This document shows, in pieces, positions 1 to 10,576 of a stretch of 64,000 nt of DNA (its first letter is position 1; each line of letters opens with the position of its first letter). This DNA is from Pardosa pseudoannulata (taxonomy: Eukaryota; Arthropoda; Arachnida; Araneae; Lycosidae). The stretch spans positions 1 through 64,000 of the forward strand of contig JAGEOH010000216.1 in assembly GCA_032207245.1 (NCBI GenBank), read 5' to 3'. The notes under the pieces are model-generated. The model saw nothing but the letters and a program-made list of their open reading frames with translations. It was not told the origin of the DNA and did no database searches. A program made the position numbers and the translations under genes.

Positions 1-1442
1 ACACATGCACAGAACCAACTGATTTTCCGTGTTAAGCCTCACTTCATTTAAATATTCATAAAAAATTATAACTTCAATTATGCTGAAATTTATAATTATA
101 ATCATTGACAATACATGAATCTGCTACAATAAAAAATTTTGTGATATTTAAAAAAACAGCTACAATATTTAAAGAAAATGGTTTTGTTTGCATTTCTGTC
201 CTTTTAATAAAAATTATATTCACTGTCGGAAAAAAATGAACTTTTTAAAATTTGAACAAATTAGTAATTAAACTAAATAAAAATCTTCAGGCAAATTTCA
301 TAAATTTAATGAACTCAATAAATAGCTCAGAAATGTCAATTATTTCATATGAATTTGCAAGTCATTTGCACTTTCATTGTTCTCATTATATCCACATAAT
401 CAAATGTTTCAATTTCATATGAATAGTCTGATTCACTGTTACTTGTATTAGAAATTTCTCTTAAGTATTTCATTCTTCTTGCCATGATCAATAAAACATT
501 TGACCTAAAATATACAAAACACATTCTAGCAAACTACAAAGGGCAATTCTACTCCCGTCTCTAAATAATAAATTATTAGCTATTATAGCTATTTTTTTGT
601 GTTATAAATTCACAGATCCATGTCTTCTATACTTTTTCATTTCATGTTTGCTTTCTTTTTTAATCACTGTCAATTTTAAGCTTTACTGTTTGATAGCTCA
701 GCATTAAAGGGCTTGGTCCAGTCAATTTTGTTGCTCCATTATCTTGGAGTTCATCAGTTCAATTAAAATAGTGCAACCTTTCTTGTATTATCGAACTCAT
801 GTAACTACTATTTCTATCCTATCCCTTTATATGTATTTTTTCACTCACTCTGAAATTCATGCACCACAGACAGAAATCTCAGGATTAGAGAGCTTGGCCC
901 AAGTAATTCTGTTGAATGAAAATTATGAATTTAAGCAGTAAATAATTTAGGTAGTTCCTTAAATGTATGATTTATAATGACCACCATACATAAACTGTTA
1001 CATTTCTAAAACTGTTATTACCTATGAATACTGAGTAATTTCTTAGTCATTTTTTGTGTCTGAGCAATAAAAGATTCTAGTAATGAAGTTGTGTGCTTTA
1101 AAAACTGAAATAAATTATAGATAAAATTAATGATAAAAACTATAAGATCCAACATTAAAAAATATTTATATGTTTACATTTCAATACCAAAAAACCAATG
1201 TACTCATATAAATTTCATGATTGTAAAGAATTTAACAGTATTTTCTTAGCCATTAATAATGCTAGCAAAATGAAAAAAAAAATTGTACATAAAAATGATA
1301 AATAATTAAAGACTAGAATTTTATTTGAGGTTATTACCCTTTATTAATACTTTAAAACTTTATTAATATTCTTTAATTATAAAATTAACAGTGTTACAAG
1401 CAAAAACTTAAAAAAAAAAATAAAATATGTAAATATTACCAC
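1..1442. other. AT-rich noncoding stretch (downstream intron of the ALG1 candidate)
   Basis: No convincing gene is seen. If the ALG1 exons at 1443-2184 are right, this is the intron after them: the family's next residues (Asn-Pro-Pro) should open the following exon, and no minus-strand codon run for them occurs here. Two copies of a short dispersed repeat with a GGCTTGG(C/T)CCA core lie near 700-730 and 880-915. Confidence 0.5.
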
Positions 1443-1546
1443 CTGTAGTAAAATATAATCCATCTTTTGAATAGTGAGTAATGCAAAGAAAAGGAAAACA
1501 CTTTGCCACATTGTTTTCAAAACATAACGGATTATTCCTGGTAAAG
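1443..1546 (-). CDS. ALG1: ALG1 beta-1,4-mannosyltransferase, internal exon
   Basis: ALG1 adds the first mannose to GlcNAc2-PP-dolichol on the cytosolic face of the ER, at the start of N-glycan precursor synthesis. This 104-bp exon follows an acceptor (TTTCAG) and ends before GTGGTA. It encodes 34 residues from LPGIIRYVLKTMW to MDYILLQ. These align by eye with the region just before the conserved Asn-Pro-Pro of ALG1: a hydrophobic segment (SVFLFFALLTI) and then an aromatic-Ile-Leu-x-Gln end. The exon enters with two bases of a split codon, which matches the one base left by the exon at 2104-2184, and it leaves in phase 0. The rest of the gene lies beyond the left edge. Identification rests on remembered family alignment, not a search. 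Confidence 0.75.
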
Positions 1547-2103
1547 CTGAAATACAGATATATGTATATTATAACAATAGAATTGTTTTATACAAAAGTA
1601 TGAATAAGTAGTAGTCTTAAATATTATTAGACTACTTTTAAATATATGGTCAGCTGTTATCATAAAACTAGAGATCATAACTGTTCTACTGACATGGCTT
1701 TTTGTTTTGAAGTTTATGCTACAAAAATCATTATTGCAAAAAAATAAGATTGCAGCAATCTTTAAAAAAAGTTGATGGTATGAGTATACTTATCATCTTT
1801 TACAAAATAAATATCAAATAAAACAAGATTTTCTTATTTTGATTTAGAGTAGCTACTAAATGTCATTCTACCAAGATACTGATCACATTAAGATATGTTT
1901 AATTTTTTTGTTTGCTCTGGAAAGCTGAGTTTTAAACAAAATACTAATGGCACTTAAAAAAAAAAAACTGTCTTTTATTAGGGGAGGGGGTGATAGAAGA
2001 TCTAGTTATTTATAAACATAGACCAAGAGCAATGAATATTAAATTATGTAATTTATTAAAGGAAAAAAAAGTTTATTACAAGATGTAAAGAAGCAAAACT
2101 TAC
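1547..2103 (-). other. Intron between the two ALG1 exons
   Basis: This AT-rich spacer begins with a consensus donor (GTAAGT) at 2103-2098 on the minus strand and ends with TTTCAG at 1547. No other feature is seen in it. Confidence 0.6.
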
Positions 2104-2184
2104 AACCAAAAAACTGTGGTGTATTATGCAAGTAATGAAAATGAACATTATTACTCCTATTTATTTCTTCAAGAGGTTCTGATC
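2104..2184 (-). CDS. ALG1: ALG1 beta-1,4-mannosyltransferase, upstream internal exon
   Basis: This 81-bp exon lies between an acceptor (AATAATAG) and a strong donor (GTAAGT). After two bases of a split codon it encodes SEPLEEINRSNN followed by VHFHYLHNTPQFFG, leaving one base that joins the next exon. A Gly-Ser-x-Pro-x-x-Glu motif and then a beta strand of the form x-I/V-x-H/I is where ALG1 proteins have the end of the first Rossmann half (the Gly-Tyr/Phe...Ser-x-Pro region). Only the frame that splices to the next exon is open. The upstream exon with the Gly-Asp-x-Gly-Arg-Ser-Pro motif was not found in the window. Confidence 0.75.
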
Positions 2185-4210
2185 CTATTATTAAAAGAAA
2201 AAATTAAATTATAAAAGATAAAAGTGCAAAAAAATGAAAAACATGTTTAACTTATAAAATTTGAGAAATTTCAAATAGATAAGTTATAAAAACTTCTGAA
2301 AAATTTTTAATTTTCACAGTTATGTAATTTCTAAAACATATACTGATAGATTATAAAAATTAGATATCTATGGAAATTTATTCATAATTATTCTCTGAAA
2401 ATTTATGCTAAATATAGGACAAACTTATAAAAATCATATATTTTTTTAAACAATAAATAAAAATATGTCTGACAGTAAAAGTTTAAAAAGAATTTTGTAA
2501 CAATCATATTTACGACATAAATATATAATCTTAAATCAATTATCATTAGGACAAAATCATAAAGTGATTTTAGAAGTATCTGATAGATTAAGTACATAAA
2601 CAAAAATTTATCTACAGATTTCAAATGCTGAGTTATATACGTTATACATTGAAAAATCCCATACATTCTCTTTTAACATGGGATTATGTTTAGATTATAC
2701 AAATGTAACAAGTTATTTATTACAGAAACTTATGACAGAGGGATGTTTTAATATTGATACACAATTTTACAATAAGAGATGTTAAACAATAAATGCATCA
2801 AATGTGACAGCTATTTAAAGTTATAAAAAATTACTCTTAAAATGCATGATTTTAATGTATTAGTTCAATCTGGTTATACAGGTGACAATTTAATCTAATT
2901 TGATAATGTTAAAAGAGAATACTAAAAATTGAATATATCCATATGTAAATACAATTATTTCACTAAATAGTTATATAATTAATAATGATGATATACATGT
3001 GTATCATTATAACATATTTTATTAAAACATCTGTAATAATTTTTATGAATAGTATTTAATAAAATAATTTTCAAAAACTATCGCTTAACAATTACTCAAC
3101 ACAATACAAAATCTTTTTTTGAAAGATTCTTTAATTATATATTTAAATGATGAAAAATCAGGTAAGTAAAATTAAATAGATGAAATTAAAAATCTGTCTA
3201 CATCTGAATGGGTTTGATAACTTAAATTCTTATATCCTTATTTGCTTTCAATGCTTTTTTGTTTGTTTGTTTTTAAAGAAACTGCATTAAAAAAATTTAT
3301 CCTAGAAAAAACACAATAAATGAGGTTCTTGCTATGAAAAATGTGGCACAGAAGAAGATTTCACTTATTCCATAATATTTAGTTAATAAAACCTAATTTA
3401 ATTTTAAATAATTATATAATTTTAAGCAGAAAAAAAGGATATAGTAATACAAACAAATAAATTATTTAAAATATTAGAAACAATAAAACTAGCCAAAAAG
3501 GATAGTCCACATTGCTTTTTATTCAATTAAAACATCTGCTATTACTGCATTAAATAGTTTAGGTTTTTGATGCTTAATAAATACATTAATAAATAACACA
3601 TTTAAATTATCAGAAAACATAATATTTACACCTAGTATTTTAAATTCAATGACATTAAAAAAGTAATAATTTCTGAAAAAAGATAAATGGTACTAAAGTT
3701 AATTTCTTAAAATAAATTGTATATGTTCACTACTTTTAAATTATAAAATAAATATTTTAAAACTAATGAATAAAAATCTTAGACTGCTTAAGAAGCCTTA
3801 TGACAATTAGACTAAATTTAAGCAATTTCAAATTGCCAGCTATTACTAATCTATCAACCTAACGTCACTGTAACTGTATCTATTTTTAAAAAAGATAATG
3901 TATGACGAGTTTTATACAATACAGGATTACATGGGTCAGGAATGAACTACATTTGGCGTGCGCTAAGTTTCCACGCCAAGGTAAATAACCGACGCCAAGG
4001 TGGTTTATCCGAGCCACTATACTCGTTCGGTTCGAAGGTTCCGAGCTGTCGGTGGTTTCTCCAAATTTAGCTGCTTGATTTCTTATATTTTTGTTAATTA
4101 GATCTTTGTTATTAGATCTATATTTTTGTTAATTAGAGTCTTTCAGGTATGAAACAATTATTGGTATATATTATTATTAGTATTATGATTATTTTATTTC
4201 TTTTATTGTT
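2185..4210. other. AT-rich noncoding stretch
   Basis: No open frame with recognisable content was found. It is probably ALG1 intron or intergenic DNA. A less AT-rich patch at 3950-4060 contains ACGCCAAGG twice; its role is unknown. Confidence 0.4.
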
Positions 4211-4549
4211 ATTTCTTTTTTATTTTTCCGTTTTATTCCCAATGCACGTGGTATTGTTTGAGTTTTACAAATCATCACTATAGATGTATTATATGTATTG
4301 AAATCATATCGTGTTTTATTGTTTAATTTTAAATATTAATTTCATCAAATTAACACCTCAAGCATGATGTCTACAATTTTTATTTCTTTTTTATTTTTCT
4401 GTTTTATTCCCAATGCACGTGGTATTGTTTGAGTTTTACAAATACCTATAGATGTATTATATGTATTGAAATCATATCGTGTTTTATTGTTTAATTTTAA
4501 ATATTAATTTCATCAAATTAACACCTCAAGCATGATGTCTACAATTTTT
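4211..4549. repeat. 171-bp tandem duplication with decayed flanking units
   Basis: Two nearly identical units run from 4211 to 4381 and from 4382 to 4549. Each contains AATGCACGTGGTATTGTTTG and ends in a CATGATGTCTACAATTTTT motif. More diverged pieces (GCACGTGGTATTATTCGA near 4652, CTTGGTATTGTTTGAATTTTA near 4980) suggest an older four-unit array. Confidence 0.85.
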
Positions 4550-6017
4550 GACGATATTTACTGTTATTACTGTACATACCTGATGTATACCTATTTCCAC
4601 TGTTATGGGAATTATTTTTTTAATTGCTATATCTTGTATATTGTACACGATGCACGTGGTATTATTCGATTTTAACAATTGAGCATCATAGCTGTGTTGT
4701 ATGCAATGTAATACCAATTTCTTGTATGATTTAGCGATAAATATTAATGATAGTAATGTTTTTGTCGCATAGGTAATGCAGGCTTGGCTTTCTGGCATTT
4801 TTGTCGATTTTATAAATTATTTCAAAAGCTATTCTATTAATATTCTAATTCTATTTAAGTTTACTGTTTGATTATTAGCTTTAAAAGTACAGGTAAGATA
4901 TTAACATTATAATTAATATTTATTTTTTTCTCTTATTGTGATTGCATGAGCTTCTAATATTGTTGCATGCACATTGTACTTGGTATTGTTTGAATTTTAT
5001 CATTCCTGTATTATATTATTCAAATTAATGTAACCTAATTAATTCTCCAAGTATTTCTGTTATTTTTGCTAACATTCACCAATGTTTGCTGATATTTTCA
5101 TTCCTTGATATCAGTAAGAAAAACTGGAAAAGTGTAATATGTAGGTAACTGTAAATAAAACTAAATGGCTGTTTTCGCAGAGTGGCTCACACAGTCTCCT
5201 GCTGAGTTCAGCTTTTTGGTATTTTACAAATTTACATATTAGGTGAGTAGCAAAAATTTTTAGAAGTTCTACTGTTAGGTATGTTACTTCCGATTATAAT
5301 TTATGCCATATATTTAATCTGAAAACACAAAAAGATTTTAAAACAATAACTATATATATATATTTAAAAGGCTGATTTTTAAGATCTTCATGTCTCTGCT
5401 ACCACTTACATCAAATTTGATCTTGCTTGAGGCAGGCTCGAGTCCTTAATGAGCTGTTAAAGTAATAAGTAATAGTAGTAGCAGTCAATTCTACAATGTA
5501 ATAGACTGTTAGTGGGAACGTTAGCAAATTGCATATATTTAATATGGACAAAATAACGAAAAGCAGATTACAGAAAACAATACACAAGTTTTTCAAGAGT
5601 GTTTTTTGCTTGTAACATGGTACTGCAGATATAGGGTTGTGGTTCCCATGACCAACTAGTATTGTAGAAAGTTTAGGGATAGAAATAAAACACATATTTT
5701 TGTGGCCAGAAACATCCGTACAAAAACCATGAAGTAAACATTTTTATTGATACAAAAAATCGGAAATTGAAATCGCGAGTCATAGCTGGGCAGGCACCCT
5801 ACTGGATGCATCACGCCATCACTGTCTGAGAAGACTTGATAGTGATGATATCAGAATTATTTTCTTTTGGAGAAAATTGCATAATATGCTCCTCCCTATC
5901 AGAGAGAGCGAAGAGCCGAGTCGGAACGATATAAAAATATCGGGAAAGGTAAGAATTATGATGTGTGGCCATTTTTAAGATATTTTAAAACTTTCTTACA
6001 TTTTGTAGATTTTTAAT

Positions 6018-6020
<3 letters not shown>
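4550..6020. other. Noncoding stretch with decayed repeat pieces
   Basis: No supported gene. The segment at about 5660-5720 (AGTTTAGGGATAGAAATAA and CCAGAAACATCCGTA) is a diverged inverted copy of 62575-62645, so both belong to an unnamed dispersed repeat. Confidence 0.4.

Positions 6021-6050
<30 letters not shown>
6021..6050. repeat. Poly(T) tract of about 30 bases (poly(A) on the minus strand)
   Basis: A pure T run. On the minus strand it lies 7 bases after AATAAA (6063-6058), so it looks like a genome-encoded poly(A) tail of a retroposed 3' end. A chance homopolymer is the alternative. Confidence 0.7.
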
Positions 6051-6054
<4 letters not shown>

Positions 6055-6480
6055 CACTTTATTTGAAGAAATAATAATAATAAATAAATTTAACAGTTAA
6101 AATATTTATTTGTAAGTATTCTAAAATATTTAGTCATTCAAACGTAACTTAATGTATTACTACAAACATATGCACATTTAAAACAGTCTAAAAGAAGAAA
6201 TGAAACTTAATAATATTAATCTATACAAAACAATATTTCGTTATTTTTATTCAATAGGATAGAGAGATTACCAGGGTTTTATTTTATTTATCATTTAAGA
6301 CTAGTTAGTATATATGGGTTAATTTTGCTTACTAGATATAAACAAACACATCTTTCCGAGCAACTTAGTAAACATATTAACAAATATATTTTGTAGATAC
6401 ATAAGTATCCTAAGAGCCAAAATAAAGATACGTAGCAAGCTATAACAACCATAACCTACCAAAGGGTTGCTATTAGTGGT

Positions 6481-6612
6481 TCATTCCTGACCATGTCGTC
6501 CTATATTGTAGAAGACTCGTAGAAAGGTGGGTTCTTTCCATACTTCAATTTTTTCCCTACCTAGGGATAATTCCTCGAAATGGGAGTACTGTGACGACTT
6601 CAATATTCTCAA
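6481..6612 (-). CDS. Possible last coding exon of an unidentified gene
   Basis: After a pyrimidine-rich acceptor (CTACCTCTCAG) the minus strand has an open frame of 43 codons and a stop. It starts LRILKSSQYSHFEELSLG and ends PTFLRVFYNIGRHGQE. The composition is protein-like, charged and aromatic, with none of the Lys/Asn/Ile bias of random AT-rich frames. An AATAAA and poly(A)-like run lie 420 bases further along the same strand. I do not recognise the family. The acceptor and first codons are repeated at 7109-7137, beyond an inserted LINE fragment. It could be a host exon or a retrocopy remnant. Confidence 0.4.
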   Translation of the reverse strand: MRILKSSQYSHFEELSLGREKIEVWKEPTFLRVFYNIGRHGQE

Positions 6613-6633
6613 CTGAGAGGTAGCGTGAAAAAT
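6605..6633. repeat. 29-bp direct repeat, left copy, flanking a LINE fragment
   Basis: It matches 7109-7137 at 27 of 29 positions and shares the core AACTGAGAGGTA(G/A)CGTGAAA. On the minus strand it contains the acceptor of the possible exon at 6481-6612. It behaves as a target-site duplication around the LINE-A fragment. Confidence 0.7.
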
Positions 6634-7108
6634 TATGAAAGAAAACAACGATCCTATCAAAAACTCCTGATGGCTTTCGAAGTTATAGCTAATTATTTCG
6701 ACAACCCCCATGATGGATAAGTATCAATGTCTCTCCAACCTCAATATTTTATTTTGGAATGCAAACGGCCTCGGTAATAAAATATCCGGACTTTGGAATT
6801 TTTTAGAAGATTCTGATATATAGATATAGCATTAATTCAAGAAACTAAATTTAAAACCGGATATTAGGTATAGCATTGCTAATTATTTACTTTACCGTAA
6901 GGATCGTGCTATGGAAAGCTCACACGCTCAGGGTGGCCTTGCCATTTATATCAAAAGATCAATTAATCACTATGCTGTATCTGACCTTGTTTCGGAAGTA
7001 CTTGAATCCAACTCTGTAATGGTTTTGCCTGACAACAATAACAAAATTCTAATAACTAATGCTTATTTTAAAATTGGTAGAGGTTTCCCTAAAGATGATA
7101 TTCTTAAA
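6634..7108 (+). pseudogene. Internal fragment of LINE-A (end of ORF1, start of ORF2)
   Basis: The sequence matches LINE-A copy 2 from the last codons of ORF1 (KENNDPI region) through the ORF1/ORF2 overlap into the endonuclease (NILFWNANGLG, GGLAIYIKRSINHYA, ending KDDILK). Both the 5' part and the whole RT, 3' UTR and tail are absent. The frame is broken near 6790-6850; a 69-codon stretch at 6911-7120 stays open. The flanks are the 29-bp direct repeat. An insertion lacking the 3' tail is unusual for this family. Confidence 0.85.
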
Positions 7109-7137
7109 ATTCTGAACTGAGAGGTAACGTGAAAAAT
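7109..7137. repeat. 29-bp direct repeat, right copy
   Basis: Partner of 6605-6633 with two mismatches. The duplication carries the TTACCTCTCAG acceptor-like motif on the minus strand. Confidence 0.7.
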
Positions 7138-7885
7138 GGATCACAGTGAAGATATAATTTGAAGTTTACATTTATTCTTGATTAACTACGACTTTTTACA
7201 AAGGGATGTTAATTCCCAAATCATGTAGAACTGCAAAGGATGGTTGCCGGTATAACTTCCTCACGACGATCACAGTCGAAAGAAAAACGAGATTTAATAA
7301 TCTCTTACAAGTGTGGAGGCTTTTCAGGAAGCAATCAAACCCAATTTATGTTCGGTATCCGAGATTCTGCCGCTCCCTATATGAGCGGACTTGACGTATC
7401 TCCCGAACTAGAAACCTGGCCCCGGTAACAAAACGCGAAAGCCTCCACGAGGTCAACACACCTACGTAAAAAATGACGAAAAGCCCCGAGTCGCAAAACT
7501 GTAGGCTTTTTATACCTGGGGGTCAGTTACGGCCCAGCTAACTATTTTTTGGGTCAGTTAAGATCCCAGTTACTTGAGAAACTCCAGCTAAAGTTACAGT
7601 TAGTTTTATAGATGAATCTTCATTCTCTGGCTTTCCGATTCTAAAAAGCTGGGTGCAATCCTATCGTCTCATTACCGCCACCTCTCAAGGGGCGTGACAC
7701 CCATTCAAACGAACTGTCAGCATCCCAGACACTGCTACACCACTCTATTGTCCTGGTAGTAAACAGGTGGGATCCGATCAGCTGTTTTGGCGCGTGCTCG
7801 GACAAAGGGGAGTCTTCACAGTACAATTCACGGATCTACCAGCATTTACGATGCTTTTTTGCACATGTCTTCTTCTTGTTCAATG
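7138..7885. other. Unassigned stretch of higher GC
   Basis: Two overlapping plus-strand frames (7206-7394, 7240-7428) are open and the composition is richer in GC than the surroundings, but no family was recognised. It may be a remnant of another element. Confidence 0.3.
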
Positions 7886-8249
7886 GCATGACAGCCCAGG
7901 ATTGGCCCTGGCCTTCTCAATAAGCTTTCTCTAAGACATCCTTCTAGGGTTCAAATTCTTTCAGTTTTTTTTACCTTAAGCACCTAAAGGTCTCTTTCCA
8001 GGCAGTCTGTCCATCTCAGATTGGGTCTTCCTCGTCTTCGCGTTTCTGTAGGTTTTGCATCAAGTAGCATGACAGCCCAGGATGGGCCCTGGCCTTCTCA
8101 ATAAGCTTTCTCTAAGACATCCTTCTAGGGTTCAAATTCTTCCAGTTTTTTTACCTTAAGCACCTGAAGGTCTCTTTCCAGACAGTCTGTATATCTCAGG
8201 TTGGGTCTTCCTCGTCTTCGCGTTCCTGTAGGTTTTGCATCGAAGACCC
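7886..8249 (-). repeat. 182-bp tandem duplication of an RTE-type LINE 3' end
   Basis: Units at 7886-8067 and 8068-8249 differ at a handful of positions. Each begins GCATGACAGCCCAGGAT and ends around GTAGGTTTTGCATC. The right unit covers the last codons and stop of the RTE-type frame at 8125-8571. The left unit repeats them without an upstream coding part. Confidence 0.85.
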
Positions 8250-8571
8250 TTTTTGTTGTTCGGTCAGTGTCCATTCTGATTAGATGACCTGCCCACTTTA
8301 TTCTTTGCAATTTGATTAAATTTAATATGTCAGGTTCATTATATAAATTATATAATTCTAAACTTGATCTCTTGAGCTTTTTTTTTTTTTTCATTCCTCT
8401 AAATATACTTCTAAGGATTTTTCTTTCAAAGGTAGCCAGTATCTTTTCATCTGACAAAGTTGTTGCCCAGGTTTCACATGCAAAAGTTAAAACTAATCTT
8501 ATTACACATTTGTAAAGTAAAATTTTTGTTTTACTTTTTATTAATTTTGATTTCATATAGCGGGTGGCCAT
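8125..8571 (-). pseudogene. C-terminal fragment of an RTE-type LINE reverse transcriptase
   Basis: The 148-residue frame has the C-terminal signature of RTE-type endonuclease/reverse transcriptases common in arthropods: KILLYKCVIRLVLTFACETW, then FERKILRSIFRG, RIKWAGHLIRM, and a GTRRRGRPNLRYTDCLERDL motif before the stop. The RT catalytic core and endonuclease are missing, so it is a 5'-truncated remnant. A short Lys run near residues 80-85 comes from a homopolymer. Beyond the stop, GAAGAAGAAG-like sequence resembles the 3' tails of such elements. Confidence 0.75.
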
Positions 8572-8766
8572 AATTAAACTGACAGTGCTTACGGTGTTCT
8601 GTAGCGCGATCTATTTGCGAGAATGACGCCACATTTTGTAAGAAGATTAAACAAGATGTGAAACGAAGGATTCCGCGAAAAAACAAATTAGTTCCAAAAA
8701 TCACCGCTAGGGGAATATTTGGCTCTGTGTTATAGAAAATAGAGTGTTAACAAATGCAAATCAATA

Positions 8767-9287
8767 TGCCTCCCCTATAATTACGGGCGGTTATGGGGCT
8801 CCTTAGCCAGAAGGCCTTATCCCCGATCTAAAGGTAAGAAGTAAGCGAGGTGAGCTCTGTTAAGAAAAAATATAATTTTAAATTTAGAAAGGAGTAATTT
8901 AGGTGCCGGTCATTAAAAGGTGGGTAAGAGAAATCGTAAGGGCTGGTGGTTGTAGTCTTGAACCTGGAAAATACTAAAAAGAAAGTATTAATACCCTGAA
9001 AGAAAAGGAATAATTAGTAGGCACTTTTAGGTTTAACACTAGATGGAGTCTTACGATCTAATTAATAACATCAAACATCAAACACAGTTAGGTACAGTTT
9101 CTGCTCCATAATAAAAAATACACATAAATATTTTTATTTATTTTTATTATTTTATAATTTTTATTTTCATTTTTATTATTATTTTTTTTTCCACATCACA
9201 ACACATCACATTTACATTACAACATAAAAGGGAAGGGGATGAAGTAATAAGCACCGAGAGGAAAAGATTAAGGTAGATTATCTATTG
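8767..9287 (-). other. LINE-A copy 1 3' UTR and structured tail
   Basis: The minus-strand sequence after the ORF2 stop has an A/T-rich simple stretch (9115-9195), then about 300 bases closely matching copy 2. It ends in the hairpin GGGGATAAGGCC-TTCT-GGC...CCCC (8824-8795 on the minus strand) and ACCGCCCGTAATTATAGGGG. No poly(A) follows. Confidence 0.85.
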
Positions 9288-9694
9288 TCAGGAGATCAGT
9301 GCGGCGCGAGGCCTGCGTTTCTTAGAAGGGCTGTAGTGATCGTAATCCGGAAGTTCGGCTATTATTTCATTTGGAATACTATTGAGGCTATTGTAAAAAT
9401 TTTGGGATGATTTAATACAAGACTGTTTGAACGTTAACATATTGAAATCACGTCTTATTACTTCATTGGATAAATATCGATGTGCGCCTCTAACTCGCCT
9501 CATGAATTTATTTTGTACTTTTTCAATTAAATTCATATTAGACTTCGCGGCAAACGACCAGACCGGAGCTGCGTAAAGAGCGGTAGGAAGAACTATTGTT
9601 TTATATAAAAGAATTTTATTTTTATTACTTAAGTGTTTACTATTAAGAAGCATTTTTAAATTTTCTAATTTTCCTATCATTTTATTTTTGACTT
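9288..9694 (-). pseudogene. LINE-A copy 1 ORF2, C-terminal part downstream of Gypsy-1
   Basis: The minus-strand frame continues the RT thumb/C-terminal region cut at 15331. KNKMIGKLENLKML, YKTIVLPTALYAAPVW and the terminal KKRRPRAALIS match copy 2. The apparent start upstream (to 9728) reads from the LTR and is not native. The native junction is the ACTT duplication at 9691-9694. Confidence 0.9.
9691..9694. repeat. Target-site duplication ACTT of Gypsy-1, left
   Basis: ACTT directly precedes the 5' LTR and is repeated at 15327-15330 after the 3' LTR. The uninterrupted site is visible in LINE-A copy 2 near 33254 (minus-strand equivalent GACTTCCG). Four bases is normal for Ty3/Gypsy integrases. 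Confidence 0.95.
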
Positions 9695-9927
9695 TGTGGC
9701 AGCGCCCAACGGCCATCTGCGCGCGCACCTTTTTGTTTTAGCCGAAAAAGAAAAGACTGTTAGAGAGTTCGTTGTGTGCTGGTGTGTGCGAGGGCCTCCT
9801 GCTCTCTGCATTCTCAATAATGTTAATTGTTAAGTAAACTTGTAAATATGTGTAAATATATTAATAATTAAACGTAATTTGTTAAATGTAGACATTTTTG
9901 TTCCTGTGTTGGATTTATAGTGTTACA
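9695..9927 (+). repeat. Gypsy-1 5' LTR
   Basis: 233 bp from TGTGGCAGCGCCC to ATAGTGTTACA, with TG...CA ends. It matches 15092-15326. A CTCTCTGCATTCTCAATAATG stretch and TTAAGTAAACTTGTAAATA may hold the promoter and poly(A) signals, but no canonical TATA is clear. Confidence 0.95.
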
Positions 9928-9929
9928 GA

Positions 9930-9947
9930 TTGGCGCCCAACCCGTGG
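9930..9947 (+). promoter_or_regulatory. Gypsy-1 primer binding site, tRNA-Lys-like
   Basis: Two bases after the LTR the sequence TGGCGCCCAAC starts, followed by a slightly altered CCGTGGCTCGAA. The first 11 bases and the CTCGAA block fit the 3' end of an insect tRNA-Lys(CUU) as remembered, so Lys priming is inferred. The middle of the site has diverged. Confidence 0.7.
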
Positions 9948-10576
9948 CTCGAAACACGAAGCCGAAGACATGACAACAGATAAGTGATTTCTTTTCTTTT
10001 TGACAAGCACTCAAGGAACTTTATTAATTTTGTCATCCTGACAAATGAAGAAGAGATTCTGATTTGAATTCACCCTGAATTCGTTTTGTTTTATTATGAT
10101 CATCCAGATCAAATTTAAATACCGCATGCCAGTTCCTTTAGTGCCTGAAGATTGAAATTTGAATAGTTTGTGTTTCGGTCCAAGTTTTGAATTTTATTTT
10201 TCTTAACATTTTTATTATTAGGACTTATGGATATTGTTAATTCCAATTGTTTTGATTAATAATTCATGAAGATAGTTAATATTTCAGTGTTGAATATTGG
10301 TGCAGGTTCAATTTAATTTGGATTTTTGTATTAATAACAAAAGATATTGCTCAGGTTAATGTTCTTTTTTTGTGTTGCTTATTATTTAATTTTCCATCGA
10401 TGATTCTTTTTAATAGAAATATTATGTATCTGAAATATTTGTATAATTAAGAAGTATTATTTTATGATTCCTTCAAATTTATTGATACTTTCGGTTTCAA
10501 ATCGGAATAATATAGTGTAGTTGATTAATCAGATGTATGCATATTATGTAATTCTAATGAGCCATTCTCGCAGTAA
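9948..10576 (+). other. Gypsy-1 untranslated leader
   Basis: About 630 AT-rich bases without an open frame separate the primer site from gag. Packaging or translational signals would lie here; none is recognisable. Confidence 0.6.

Noticed and set aside
342..509. Minus-strand open segment after an acceptor-like TTTTAG, ending in a stop
   Set aside because: It does not match the ALG1 C terminus, its phase does not fit the exon at 1443-1546, and the expected Asn-Pro-Pro exon is absent between them. Probably chance in AT-rich DNA.
5164..5243. 25-codon plus-strand frame flanked by acceptor- and donor-like sites
   Set aside because: Too short, no homology recognised, and no neighbouring exon in phase.
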